From: an uncultured Arcanobacterium sp.
Lineage (GTDB): Bacteria; Actinomycetota; Actinomycetes; Actinomycetales; Actinomycetaceae
DNA: 64,000 bases
Direction of reading: 5' to 3'
NCBI GenBank assembly: GCA_958428545.1
Contig: CAUAGM010000005.1
Location: 62,001-126,000, forward strand
Shown: positions 16,093 to 24,558 of the stretch, in pieces
How positions within the stretch are numbered: the first letter of the stretch is position 1
Layout: each line of letters starts with the position of its first letter
Program-made: the position numbers and the translations under genes
Notes under the pieces: model-generated
What the model saw: only the letters and a program-made list of their open reading frames with translations
Databases searched by the model: none
What the model was told of the DNA's origin: nothing

Positions 16093-17826
16093 ATGAATAA
16101 AAGCGGCAAGATTAGTTGGGGGATAGCAGCTGCACTTCCCCTAGCTTTTCTTGCCGTTTTTTTCTTGTGGCCCGTAGGCTCCATGCTCGCGCGAGGTTTT
16201 ATAGTCGGCATAAGCGGATCAGGAGTTGGGAATGGGGTAAATGCCTCCAGTGAATCGTTTCTCTCGATATTTTCTGATTTACGCACGTGGAAAATTGTTT
16301 GGCAGACGGTATGGATGGCGCTCGCAGGCACAGCTGTTTCTGTGATCTTAGGCATCCCCGGCGCATACGTTTTATATCGTCTGCGTTTTCCTGGGCAAGC
16401 TGTGCTTCGGGGTTTCGTGATGGTGCCCTTCGTGCTGCCAACCGTCGTTGTCGGCATCGCATTTCGAGCATTGCTTGATGGTCCTCTTGCCCCACTTGGT
16501 ATCGGGCAAACTACTTTTGCTGTTGTGCTTGCCATGGTGTTTTTTAATTATTCCCTCGTGGTGCGAACGGTCGGGACGTTGTGGACGAGCCTAGATTCAC
16601 GTCAGCCTGAAGCTGCTCGCACCTTAGGTGCATCGCCGTCACGCGCTTTTGTGACGGTGACGCTTGTACAGCTTATGCCTGCCATCTCCGCTGCGGCTGC
16701 GCTCGTTTTTCTCTACTGTTCAACTGCATATGGTTTGGTGACGACTCTCGGGCGCCCTGGGTATGGAACTCTTGAAACAGAAATTTACGTACAGACTGTC
16801 ACTTTTTTTAATATCGACAAAGCAGCTTTGCTCAGCCTTATCCAGTTTCTTTTAGTGTTCGCGGCGCTGATTGTGAGTACGCGCCTGACTGCTCGCTCTG
16901 AAACAGCTCTGAAAGTGAGCCGAACTTCAGGAAAAATTCCATCTCGTGATGATGCTCCTGCTATCGTCGTCACCGCCATTGTTTTGTGTGCTCTCGTTGC
17001 GCCAATCGCTGCGCTCATCGTGGGGTCGTTGCGCTCTCACGGGCAGTGGAGTATGCGTAATTATCAGTTGCTTGCTACCCCTGGTTTTGGATTTTCAGGA
17101 GGCGTGAGTGCGTTAGATGCCCTTACTCACTCTGTGAGCATAGCCCTAGATTCAACTTTTATTGCGCTTCTTATAGGGCTTCCGCTCGCTTTTGTGCTTT
17201 CCCGTTCGATGAGCGGATTGTGGGAGAAGATTCAGAGAATTATTGATGGATTCGTTTTGCTTCCGCTTGGAATTTCGACGGTGACGGTAGGCTTCGGCAT
17301 GCTCATCACGCTGGGTCTTGGTCCGATGACTCATTCGCCTTGGCTTGTGCCTATTGCGCAGTCGATTGTTGCTCTTCCGCTCGTAGTGAGAGCGATTGTG
17401 CCGAGTATTCGGGCTATTTCGCCACGAATGCGAGAGGCTGCTGCCTCTTTGGGGGCATCTCCTATACGGGTGTTGTGGACGATTGATGTCCCATTGGCTC
17501 TTCGCGGAATTATCGTGGCGGTATGTTTTGCTTTTGCCATTTCGATGGGAGAATTCGGAGCTACGAGTTTTTTGGCCAACCCTGAATATCAGACGCTTCC
17601 CGTGACGATTGTGAAACTTTTAGGACGTCCGGGAGCTGATAATTTTGGCATGGCTCTTGCGGGGGCTGTTGTACTAGCGTTCGTTACCGGAGCAGCAATG
17701 TTTTGTGCAGAATTTTATGCGGCTCTTTTTTCTGGAGCAGTTGCTTCGCGAGGAGCGCAGACTGAGAAAAATAGTGGGGAGCGCCGCGCCGATATGAGAG
17801 GAGCAATACATGATTCAGGCTCTTGA
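16093..17826 (+). CDS. thiP: Thiamine ABC transporter, fused permease
   Basis: 577 residues with two copies of the binding-protein-dependent permease domain, about 12 membrane helices. Each half has its cytoplasmic EAA-type loop: EAARTLGASPSRAFVTVTL in the first and EAAASLGASPIRVLWTIDVP in the second. This is the ThiP arrangement. It starts 11 bases after thiB and overlaps the start of thiQ by 17 bases, so the three are one operon under the TPP riboswitch. Confidence 0.95.
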   Translation: MNKSGKISWGIAAALPLAFLAVFFLWPVGSMLARGFIVGISGSGVGNGVNASSESFLSIFSDLRTWKIVWQTVWMALAGTAVSVILGIPGAYVLYRLRFPGQAVLRGFVMVPFVLPTVVVGIAFRALLDGPLAPLGIGQTTFAVVLAMVFFNYSLVVRTVGTLWTSLDSRQPEAARTLGASPSRAFVTVTLVQLMPAISAAAALVFLYCSTAYGLVTTLGRPGYGTLETEIYVQTVTFFNIDKAALLSLIQFLLVFAALIVSTRLTARSETALKVSRTSGKIPSRDDAPAIVVTAIVLCALVAPIAALIVGSLRSHGQWSMRNYQLLATPGFGFSGGVSALDALTHSVSIALDSTFIALLIGLPLAFVLSRSMSGLWEKIQRIIDGFVLLPLGISTVTVGFGMLITLGLGPMTHSPWLVPIAQSIVALPLVVRAIVPSIRAISPRMREAAASLGASPIRVLWTIDVPLALRGIIVAVCFAFAISMGEFGATSFLANPEYQTLPVTIVKLLGRPGADNFGMALAGAVVLAFVTGAAMFCAEFYAALFSGAVASRGAQTEKNSGERRADMRGAIHDSGS

Positions 17827-18490
17827 GTTGCGGTCTGTCTCCGTCACGTATCCTGATGGCTATGAAGCGGTACACGAGGGAAATCTTGGTGTAGTTGAGG
17901 GAAGTATCGTGGCGCTCGTTGGTGCCTCCGGCTCCGGAAAGTCTACTCTCTTGCGCGCAATTGCGGGATTGGAGCCACTCAGTGCAGGTGAAATATGGAT
18001 TGGAGGCACTCTTGTTGAACGAGTGCGCGGCTCTTCGCATTTCCGTATGCCAGCGCATAAACGAGGGGTAGGAATGGTGTTTCAAGATGGGCAGCTTTTC
18101 CCTCATATGAATGTGCGCGAAAACGTGGAGTATGGCTTGCGTATGCGTTATCGCTCCGCTCGATCATACGAAAACGTAGCTGATAGGCTTTTAGATCTTG
18201 TGGGTTTGCATGGCTTTGGCGAGCGTAAAATATCAACTCTCTCGGGTGGGCAGGCTCAGCGGGTAGCGCTCGCTCGCTCGCTTGCTCCGTCACCAAAAAT
18301 TTTGCTTCTCGATGAGCCGCTTTCCGCGCTCGATGCTGATTTGCGTACGACCCTTTCCGAGCAGCTGCGCGAAATTCTCAAGCGTACGCATACAACTGCT
18401 GTATACGTCACTCATGATCTCGATGAAGCGCAGAGGGTGTCTGATCGCATTGTTCGCATCGAAGATATAGTGGAAAATGGAGCATTCTAG
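17810..18490 (+). CDS. thiQ: Thiamine ABC transporter, ATPase
   Basis: 226 residues, the usual short form for ThiQ. It powers import through ThiP. Motifs: Walker A GASGSGKST, Q-loop MVFQDGQLFPHMNVREN, signature LSGGQAQRVALARSLA, Walker B ILLLDEPLSALD, and the switch His in YVTHDLDEA. GAGAGGAG precedes the ATG, which lies inside the end of thiP. Last gene of the thiBPQ operon. Confidence 0.95.
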   Translation: MIQALELRSVSVTYPDGYEAVHEGNLGVVEGSIVALVGASGSGKSTLLRAIAGLEPLSAGEIWIGGTLVERVRGSSHFRMPAHKRGVGMVFQDGQLFPHMNVRENVEYGLRMRYRSARSYENVADRLLDLVGLHGFGERKISTLSGGQAQRVALARSLAPSPKILLLDEPLSALDADLRTTLSEQLREILKRTHTTAVYVTHDLDEAQRVSDRIVRIEDIVENGAF

Positions 18491-18552
18491 CGATGCTAAG
18501 GAAACTTTTCAATCAAATCCGCAGTTCCCACACCTAAAAGATGTTGTGTCTC

Positions 18553-19143
18553 CTATTGAAAATAGTGACTTGGATAAAAGAACCATGTTGCCATATAAGA
18601 TTTAAGCGTTGCACTATTATCTTCGCATACTGTAAAGATCGACAGGGCATAGCATGTACTGGAAATTTTTGCATGAATATTCGTAGGAATCTCTGCGATT
18701 ACCTCATTGTTAAAGTGTGTGTTACTACATGGTAATGAGCGTGCAGAATTGCCGCAAATTTCAAAATATTCCGTTTCGTTGGCAGTAAATACTCCTTCTT
18801 TACACGAAGATGGTTTGTAAAGCATCAGTGAAACAATCTCTGGCAAAATTTTTGTCTCTATGACTAGACCATTAGTAAAAGTATCTGACTCAGACTTATT
18901 CCATTGGTCGACTGTATGTATATCGTTAGAGAATAAATAATTGCTAGAAATCTGTTTTCCCCATTCTGTGTAGCTCGGTTCGCCAATCAATGTCCTATTG
19001 TTTAAAGGATCTAAGCTGAAGAGCACTGGCAGTTGTACATCGGTTGAGGAATCGTTTCTAGTTGCGATCATTAAAGTAGTGCTGAGAATCGCCAAGCTTA
19101 ATGCTGAGCAAAATACGATTACATTTTTATGAACTTTGTGCAT
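18553..19143 (-). CDS. Unrecognised membrane-anchored or secreted protein (third gene of AT-rich cassette)
   Basis: 196 residues, family not recognised. A hydrophobic N-terminal helix (about residues 7-27, VIVFCSALSLAILSTTLMIAT) would anchor or export the rest. The outer part is polar and has five cysteines (CKEG, ICGN, PCSN, TCYA, VCED), which could form disulphides outside the cell. The stop of the preceding gene is 6 bases before its ATG, so it is cotranscribed with the two genes upstream. Base composition is visibly richer in A+T than its neighbours. No clear Shine-Dalgarno is seen. Function is unknown. Confidence 0.6.
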   Translation of the reverse strand: MHKVHKNVIVFCSALSLAILSTTLMIATRNDSSTDVQLPVLFSLDPLNNRTLIGEPSYTEWGKQISSNYLFSNDIHTVDQWNKSESDTFTNGLVIETKILPEIVSLMLYKPSSCKEGVFTANETEYFEICGNSARSLPCSNTHFNNEVIAEIPTNIHAKISSTCYALSIFTVCEDNSATLKSYMATWFFYPSHYFQ

Positions 19144-19149
19144 GGGGAA

Positions 19150-19932
19150 TCATCCGCTATTGGAACAGTTAGGAGAAGTGGAGTTAGAAAAATTCATTAC
19201 ATCGATAGACACTATAAAATTTTTATGTACGTGAGGAAGATACATTCCAGTTACGCAAGATAAAAGCCATCCAACGAGAAAAGCTTTCCATGGCATATTC
19301 GACAATTCATAATGATCGGTGCTGATTTTCCCGCATCTTTTTTGTGCTACGTCGGGGAAAATAGGAGTAGTTCGCATAATCGGAATGCCACACGATTTAA
19401 TAAACTTCGCAGTCTCATTAGCAATAGTTGTTGAAGATGAAATATCAGAAACAACCTGTATCCTCAGCGGAGTGCCGATACAAGTTTCATAAATGCGCAT
19501 CCACTGATAGGAAGCATGATATTTGCTGAAGCTTGGACTCAAAGACGAGATAGACTGGCATTCGGAAGAATCGAGGTTAAAAACGACTTTTACAATGTTT
19601 ACGTTGTAAATGTGATGTATAGCTTCCCATAGCGCAGTAATTATTTGGGATAGCACTGCTGGAGAATCGTCGAGAGTAGATGAAATAGCATAAACGTCGA
19701 TCTCTAATAAAGCGCCATGTCTTTTTATTTTTTGCTCGACAATTTGCCAAATATTCGCTCTATCATGAAGGCGCTGAAAATTCTCAATATACGTCTGCTG
19801 CCAAGCATATACAGCTCCTACTAAATCGGCAGCTTTATCAAAATTTTTAATAGATACAGTATTCTTATTCCTGCAAATAGCTGAAAATGAAATAAAAAAA
19901 ACTATAAGCCATAGTACTACTTCGGCGTGCAA
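19150..19932 (-). CDS. Unrecognised membrane protein (second gene of AT-rich cassette)
   Basis: About 260 residues, family not recognised. The frame can start at a TTG at 19932 that lies inside the end of the preceding gene (16-base overlap); no ATG occurs near the N terminus and the exact start is uncertain. An N-terminal hydrophobic helix (LWLIVFFISFSAIC) and a second one near residue 215 (AFLVGWLLSCVTGMYL) enclose a soluble domain of about 190 residues with alternating helix and strand patterns (LLEIDVYAISS, VNIVKVVFNLD, LRIQVVSDISS). Function is unknown. AT-rich like its two partners. Confidence 0.55.
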   Translation of the reverse strand: MHAEVVLWLIVFFISFSAICRNKNTVSIKNFDKAADLVGAVYAWQQTYIENFQRLHDRANIWQIVEQKIKRHGALLEIDVYAISSTLDDSPAVLSQIITALWEAIHHIYNVNIVKVVFNLDSSECQSISSLSPSFSKYHASYQWMRIYETCIGTPLRIQVVSDISSSTTIANETAKFIKSCGIPIMRTTPIFPDVAQKRCGKISTDHYELSNMPWKAFLVGWLLSCVTGMYLPHVHKNFIVSIDVMNFSNSTSPNCSNSG

Positions 19933-20495
19933 TTCAACGTGACGGGTTCGTTGCTTTTAGTTCCTGCTACTTTAACGTTTGCTCCGCTTAATACTGTCAT
20001 TGCCCAAAAAGTATTGCTATCAGAATTTTTACAATCCGCACGAGCATTTGAACGTTTTGATGTTTGATTAGGGTAAATCTCTTTTGTGGCTGCGCTTGTA
20101 TTAGATGTCCCAATATGGGAGTATCCGTACCAATTCTTGACCATCAAAATTGACGTAACTTTCGCCTTACTGTTTTTCAATTCATTTCTATCCGTTGTCC
20201 ACCATCCGTGAACAGAAACGTATTTACTATTAGGGGCATGTATCGAATCAATCTGAGGCCAACCGTATATACTTACTCCGCCTGAGGATGTGCTAGTGCT
20301 AGTACCCAGCAGGGAAGTGGAATATTCGGTCATTGGCTGGTTGTGTACACTCCCATATGTGTCCACAGTGGGCGCATCATCAGAAGAAGTATACGCCGAA
20401 GCAGGGATTGCGATTCCGAGCATAGAGTACCCAAGCAGTAGAGTAATAGTTACTCCCCACATCAGATTCAGCTGCTTCGCTATGAAAGTTTTCAT
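19917..20495 (-). CDS. Unrecognised secreted protein (first gene of AT-rich cassette)
   Basis: 192 residues, family not recognised. A good Sec signal peptide is present: basic start, hydrophobic core (MWGVTITLLLGYSMLGIAI) and an Ala-Ser-Ala cleavage site near residue 34. The mature protein of about 158 residues is rich in Ser, Thr and Asn, has a central beta-like stretch (YVSVHGWWTTDRNELK, VTSILMVKNWYGYSHIG) and only two Cys (ADCKN and LNCTPK at the end) that could form one disulphide. AGGA lies seven bases before the ATG. No LPXTG sorting signal, so it should be released or held by a partner. It overlaps the next gene by 16 bases. Confidence 0.62.
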   Translation of the reverse strand: MKTFIAKQLNLMWGVTITLLLGYSMLGIAIPASAYTSSDDAPTVDTYGSVHNQPMTEYSTSLLGTSTSTSSGGVSIYGWPQIDSIHAPNSKYVSVHGWWTTDRNELKNSKAKVTSILMVKNWYGYSHIGTSNTSAATKEIYPNQTSKRSNARADCKNSDSNTFWAMTVLSGANVKVAGTKSNEPVTLNCTPK

Positions 20496-20694
20496 GATTA
20501 TGTCCTAGACATTCCTATAAAGGCGGTGAGCTGATAGTGCTAGTGTATCTTCTCTACCCACTTATCGCTGGAAAATGCGTAAATTGCTATTTAATAGTTC
20601 CTTTTTTGTAAATGAACATATGCAGCTTCTTAGATGTGCTCGCATAGATATGGTTGTGCTAATCAGGTTTCAGCTGAGAGACACAATTCTTTAG

Positions 20695-21618
20695 CTAGAT
20701 TCCAAGAATTTTAGCTGCTTGTTCTCTTTGGTGACGATTATGGGCTGCTCGGACAAGCTGCTTGGGGTGATCCGTGCTGATTGCATCAACGCCTTCATTC
20801 CAAAGACGATATGCTTCACTGAAATCATTCACTCTGATTGCTCGAACTCCAATACCGAGCGCATGGGCTGCGGTGATAAGTCTTTGAGATAAAGCAGGAT
20901 CGCTTAATAGCTCTGCCTCTTCTAAGGAGTATGGTAAGTGTATCCAGTTTGCTACGTGAATGCGAGGATCGGGGCGTTTGCCTTCTCTTACTGCCTCAAT
21001 AAATTCACGCATCGTCTCCCAGCCGAGACTGCGTTGCAGGAGTGGAGTAGTGTGATCGCGAATGTCTTCGAGCCATGCATCCCACGAGTGTGCGACGCAG
21101 ATTCGCGTACCTGCCTTCATTTCGTTAATCAAAGAAATCATCGGCTCGATGGTGTTGTGCGAATGTATATTCACAATAAACGATGCATTGGGAAATGTGC
21201 GCAACGCAGTTTCAAGCAACGCAACAGAATCTACTGAGCCGTGTGGGCCGTAGACGTGAACGCTGTCGCTAAGTTCGCGAAAAGTGAGGCTAGCTATACT
21301 TCCTGTTGAGTCGGTTGTGTCGGCTAAATCGGCACTGCGGGAGCAAACGAGTTTTCCATCTGCTGTGAGCTGTACATCTGTTTCAAAGACGCGGCATCCT
21401 GAGGCGAATGCGGCAGAAAATGCGGCCATAGTGTTTTCAGGGTGAGTGAACGCTGATCCTCGATGCGCGATGACTTGCATTGAAGGATCTGCCCGATTGA
21501 AAGGCGGCAAAGGGCAGCTTAGTCGGTAAGCACGCCCAAGCACTGGTGATGAATGAAAAGGATTGCTTGGCTTTGATGATGGCAATGTGTGATAGTGAGC
21601 TGGGTCAAGGCTGTGCAT
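20695..21618 (-). CDS. Glycerophosphodiester phosphodiesterase-like protein with altered active site
   Basis: 307 residues from the ATG at 21618, which has AAAGGAGG upstream; the frame is open further to 21717. A GDPD-type TIM barrel is seen: VIAHRGSAFTHPENTMAAFSAAF with the first catalytic His, then ETDVQLTADGKLV with the Glu-x-Asp metal ligands. The next motif, normally HD in a V-x-H-D-x-x-L-x-R-T-T context, reads CSRSADLADTT, so the second catalytic His is absent, and the usual E-x-K strand reads VNIHSH. The end has DAISTDHP as in true GDPDs. An N-terminal stretch of about 50 residues is extra. It may bind rather than cleave, or act on another substrate. No signal peptide. Confidence 0.82.
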   Translation of the reverse strand: MHSLDPAHYHTLPSSKPSNPFHSSPVLGRAYRLSCPLPPFNRADPSMQVIAHRGSAFTHPENTMAAFSAAFASGCRVFETDVQLTADGKLVCSRSADLADTTDSTGSIASLTFRELSDSVHVYGPHGSVDSVALLETALRTFPNASFIVNIHSHNTIEPMISLINEMKAGTRICVAHSWDAWLEDIRDHTTPLLQRSLGWETMREFIEAVREGKRPDPRIHVANWIHLPYSLEEAELLSDPALSQRLITAAHALGIGVRAIRVNDFSEAYRLWNEGVDAISTDHPKQLVRAAHNRHQREQAAKILGI

Positions 21619-21745
21619 GCCGCCTCCTTTTCGCACGTGTGTGCACATCGTAATAGTCGCTGCATTTGCTGGCACCGTAAGGTGTTGGAGCGCTGTGGGC
21701 TGCTGCCTGTGAGGCATTCACTTATACACTCGCACTCTTCGTTGC

Positions 21746-23068
21746 TTACTGTAATGCTTTATTGTACTTGAGTGAATTGACGTCGCATGAGCACTCAGTC
21801 GCAATTGAGATATTGCTTGCGATTTTTCCTTCTGCGCGAAGTTCGAGCAAGTGGGGTACGACGCGATCTCGCAGATGCCACGGGTCGATGGTGTTGACAT
21901 AAATTTTTGTGCCTCCCTCAAAACCAGCGAGAGTTGAAACGCGCCATTTAATAAGTACCCGCCACGGCATATTGACGTCTGCGTCGATCGGTTTTGTGTG
22001 CCATTCTTCATTGCTGGGGACGAGTGGACCAGAGGCTGCGTGCATCGCATGAATGAGGTCGCTCATTGCTCGCAGTTCTTCGCGAGGCATTTCCCACGGT
22101 TGGCAGAAGCGGGAGCGGCTGTAAATTTCCAGTGTTGGGTAGCGGTGGCCAAAACCTGCTAGAGCAACGGCGTGCTCATTTTCGGCGATAATGAGATTAT
22201 GGTAGCCCGCGTAATCGACTGCTGCTTCATTGTAGAGGTTGGGATTAGCTCTTACCTTTTGGATCTCCATTTCTCCGTTGGCAGAGCGTTGGTCGATAGA
22301 GACGAGCTGTTTGTGTAAATGATCAAAGCTTGCACCTGCGGGTTTGAGCCAGTTTTGAAATACTTGCACATACCTCGCATAGCGATTTTGTTCATAGAGG
22401 CTGCGCATCGCATCTACTGTGAGGCGAATGTACCACTCGTGCTCTTGCGGTGTGAGAGTGCCAGCCGAAGCGAGATAGCTGGTGTCTAATGCGCCATCAA
22501 TGAAATGCCTGCGACCAATAATGAGATCGTGCCCGCCGCCGAAGAAACTTCGTGCAGCTTCTGTTTTCTCAATTTCTGGCAGATTATCAAATTCTTCAGG
22601 GGAAAGTGAAGCTTTGAGCTTGTTGCGAAGCACCGACATCACGTGAGCGCGCCCTGCGGGGTCTGCCATATATGCATCCATACATTGGCGAGCATCGCGA
22701 GTGAGTTGGTAGCTGTAGTTTTTTTCCCAGTATTCAAAGGGGACGATTTCGAAGAGGTTGGGTACGCGGCGAAATTCCCATTCGCGTGAAAGGTTGTCGG
22801 CACTCGTTGCTTGAATGATGATGGCGTCGTCACCGTGGCGCACGAGGCGGGCTTTTTCTGGTGGTGTTTCAAGAATCCTTTGGGTGCAAAACGGGCAATG
22901 ATACCCGTGCTCATCGGGGAGTACGGGTTTGGGTTCGGGGATATTCATTTCAATTGGGCGGTTTGCGCGCCCTGGGACTGTCCAAACTTCGGTGCCAGAA
23001 AACGGGTTGGCCTGTTTTACTGTGCCATCAGCCATAATTGTGATTGGCGGCATAAATCCTTGAGACAT
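21746..23068 (-). CDS. DUF4921 family protein (GalT/HIT-like)
   Basis: 440 residues. It resembles the actinobacterial DUF4921 group, distant relatives of galactose-1-phosphate uridylyltransferases: NPFSGTEVWTVPGRANRP near the start, a zinc-type CPFC (residues about 58-61), NLFEIVPFEYWEKNY, and the nucleotidyltransferase-like FDHLHKQ with the H-x-H-x-Q spacing changed to HLHKQ. The end carries WRVLIKWRVSTLAGFEGGTKIYVNTIDP. The reaction is not known; a sugar-nucleotide or nucleotide transfer is a guess. The ATG follows TAGAAT by six bases and has no Shine-Dalgarno. Confidence 0.75.
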   Translation of the reverse strand: MSQGFMPPITIMADGTVKQANPFSGTEVWTVPGRANRPIEMNIPEPKPVLPDEHGYHCPFCTQRILETPPEKARLVRHGDDAIIIQATSADNLSREWEFRRVPNLFEIVPFEYWEKNYSYQLTRDARQCMDAYMADPAGRAHVMSVLRNKLKASLSPEEFDNLPEIEKTEAARSFFGGGHDLIIGRRHFIDGALDTSYLASAGTLTPQEHEWYIRLTVDAMRSLYEQNRYARYVQVFQNWLKPAGASFDHLHKQLVSIDQRSANGEMEIQKVRANPNLYNEAAVDYAGYHNLIIAENEHAVALAGFGHRYPTLEIYSRSRFCQPWEMPREELRAMSDLIHAMHAASGPLVPSNEEWHTKPIDADVNMPWRVLIKWRVSTLAGFEGGTKIYVNTIDPWHLRDRVVPHLLELRAEGKIASNISIATECSCDVNSLKYNKALQ

Positions 23069-23074
23069 ATCTAT

Positions 23075-23080
23075 ATTCTA
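23075..23080 (-). promoter_or_regulatory. -10 box (TAGAAT) for the DUF4921 gene
   Basis: On the minus strand TAGAAT lies exactly six bases before the ATG at 23068, consistent with a leaderless transcript. No Shine-Dalgarno sequence is present. Confidence 0.5.
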
Positions 23081-23180
23081 TCGTGTGATATGCATTACTG
23101 AAACCTATTGTTATGTGTGCTGAGTGTGCATCGGATTGATCGGTTCTCGATGCTGTGCTGATTCTATGTACTCTTAGCTT

Positions 23181-23897
23181 GTGAAGAAAGAGTTGATTGA
23201 CGGAATAAGAGCAGGAATCCCTATAGGGTTGGGGTATTTTGCTGTATCGCTGGCTGTGGGGTTGTATTGGGCTCAGGCTGGTTTCACCCCGCTCACATCG
23301 GTTATTTTTTCTGCAACGAGTTTTTCCAGTACGGGAGAATTTGCTTCTATCAGCATTATGGCGGCGAGCGGCGGCTTGTTTGAGTTGGCACTTACAGCTG
23401 CGCTGGTTAATCTTCGATATTTGCTCATGAGTGCTTCGCTTTCTCAGCGTTTGCCTAAGAGCGTGGGTATTGGTGCTCGGCTCGCTATTGCACTGGGCGT
23501 CACCGACGAAATTTACGCAATAAATATCGGCAGGAAAAACCTTACTGCTGCTCACTATCTTGGTTCGATTGTGCTGCCAATTAGTGGCTGGTCGGCAGGA
23601 ACCTTCATCGGTGCTCTGGTTGGTGACGCGCTGCCAGCATCGCTTAAGGCTGCTGCAGGAATTTTACTCTATGCCATGTTTGTTGCAATTGTTGTGCCGC
23701 CGATTATGGGGTCTTCGCGTGTGGCGATTGTGGCTGCGATTGCGGCTGGGGTGTCGGTGATTTTAGCTTATGCGCCTGTCGTGAGTTTGCTGGCATTTGG
23801 GTGGCGAGTGATTATCGCAACGTTGCTGGCCGCGGGTATTGGAGCTACATTCTTTCCGATCTGCACTGATTCTCGGTGTTGTGAAGGTATGCAGTGA
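23181..23897 (+). CDS. azlC: AzlC family branched-chain amino acid exporter, large subunit
   Basis: 238 residues from a GTG. Seven or eight hydrophobic helices; the start GIRAGIPIGLGYFAVSLAVGLYWAQAGFTPLTSVIFSATSFSSTGEFASISIM and NLRYLLMSASLSQRLPK are hallmarks of AzlC/YgaZ. With AzlD it exports branched-chain or related amino acids across the membrane. azlD begins 12 bases after its stop. The start has a TANNNT box six bases upstream (TACTCT) and no Shine-Dalgarno. Confidence 0.92.
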   Translation: MKKELIDGIRAGIPIGLGYFAVSLAVGLYWAQAGFTPLTSVIFSATSFSSTGEFASISIMAASGGLFELALTAALVNLRYLLMSASLSQRLPKSVGIGARLAIALGVTDEIYAINIGRKNLTAAHYLGSIVLPISGWSAGTFIGALVGDALPASLKAAAGILLYAMFVAIVVPPIMGSSRVAIVAAIAAGVSVILAYAPVVSLLAFGWRVIIATLLAAGIGATFFPICTDSRCCEGMQ

Positions 23898-23909
23898 GGT
23901 ATGGGGTAA

Positions 23910-24245
23910 ATGAGCTCGATTGAATATATGTTGTGGGCAATAATGGTGACGGCGGCAGTGACGTATATGCTACGGGCACTTCCGCTTTTGCTGCTGCGTA
24001 AAGATATTGAATCTGCATGGCTTAATTCTTTCTTATATTACGTGCCCTGGGTTGTTTTGACGGCGATGGTTATTCCCTCTGTTTTTTCTGCTACAACTTC
24101 GCCAATTTCTGCAGGGATAGGGCTTGTTGGCGCAATTGTGCTTGCGATTGTGAGCCGATCTTTGATTCTTGTGAGTTTAGGAGCAGCGTCTCTTGTGTGG
24201 GCGGCAGAGGTTTGTATGTGCGCGTCGAATATGCCGATACCTTGA
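23910..24245 (+). CDS. azlD: AzlD family branched-chain amino acid exporter, small subunit
   Basis: 111 residues, about four membrane helices. MVTAAVTYMLRALPLLLLRK and LNSFLYYVPWVVLTAMVIPSVF are typical of AzlD/YgaH, the small partner that forms the exporter with AzlC. It follows azlC by 12 bases, so the two form one operon. Confidence 0.9.
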   Translation: MSSIEYMLWAIMVTAAVTYMLRALPLLLLRKDIESAWLNSFLYYVPWVVLTAMVIPSVFSATTSPISAGIGLVGAIVLAIVSRSLILVSLGAASLVWAAEVCMCASNMPIP

Positions 24246-24558
24246 ATTGTCTCTGACGGTGCTTGTGCCACCCACTTTTATGTGTAGCGTGCTTTATGTA
24301 TTTTTGCCTTTTACAGCTGGTTGTGCGCTTTGTATCGCGTGTGTGAAGATTTCTGCGCTTAAATTACTCTGATTTTTTAGAGATCGGGAATAAAATCTTA
24401 AAACTGAAAGTTGAGCCATATAGACTCAAGAAATGAAGAGTCGAATGGACGAAACTCCAATCGGTGATGCATACTTGAGGAGAAGGAACTTAATAAAATC
24501 AGGGCAGAAGTTGTGACCTATTCAGATTTCAGCGTAAAGCCCGAAAAGGAGAATAGAA
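24246..24558. other. dnaK promoter region
   Basis: 313 bases without a gene between azlD and dnaK. The HspR box at 24410-24430 is the main recognisable site. GAAAAGGAG lies before the dnaK ATG. No clear -10/-35 pair could be fixed by eye. Confidence 0.5.
24410..24430 (+). promoter_or_regulatory. HAIR element (HspR operator) upstream of dnaK
   Basis: GTTGAGC-N7-ACTCAAG matches the HAIR consensus CTTGAGT-N7-ACTCAAG; the right half is perfect and the left has changes at its two outer bases. HspR, encoded at the end of this operon, binds such sites and represses heat-shock genes until unfolded protein draws DnaK away. Confidence 0.85.

Noticed and set aside
19917..20495. First cassette protein considered as a lactococcin 972-type bacteriocin
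   Set aside because: It has a signal peptide and aromatic Gly/Trp/Tyr stretch, but is about twice as long and lacks the characteristic sequence, and no multi-helix immunity protein or ABC transporter is next to it.
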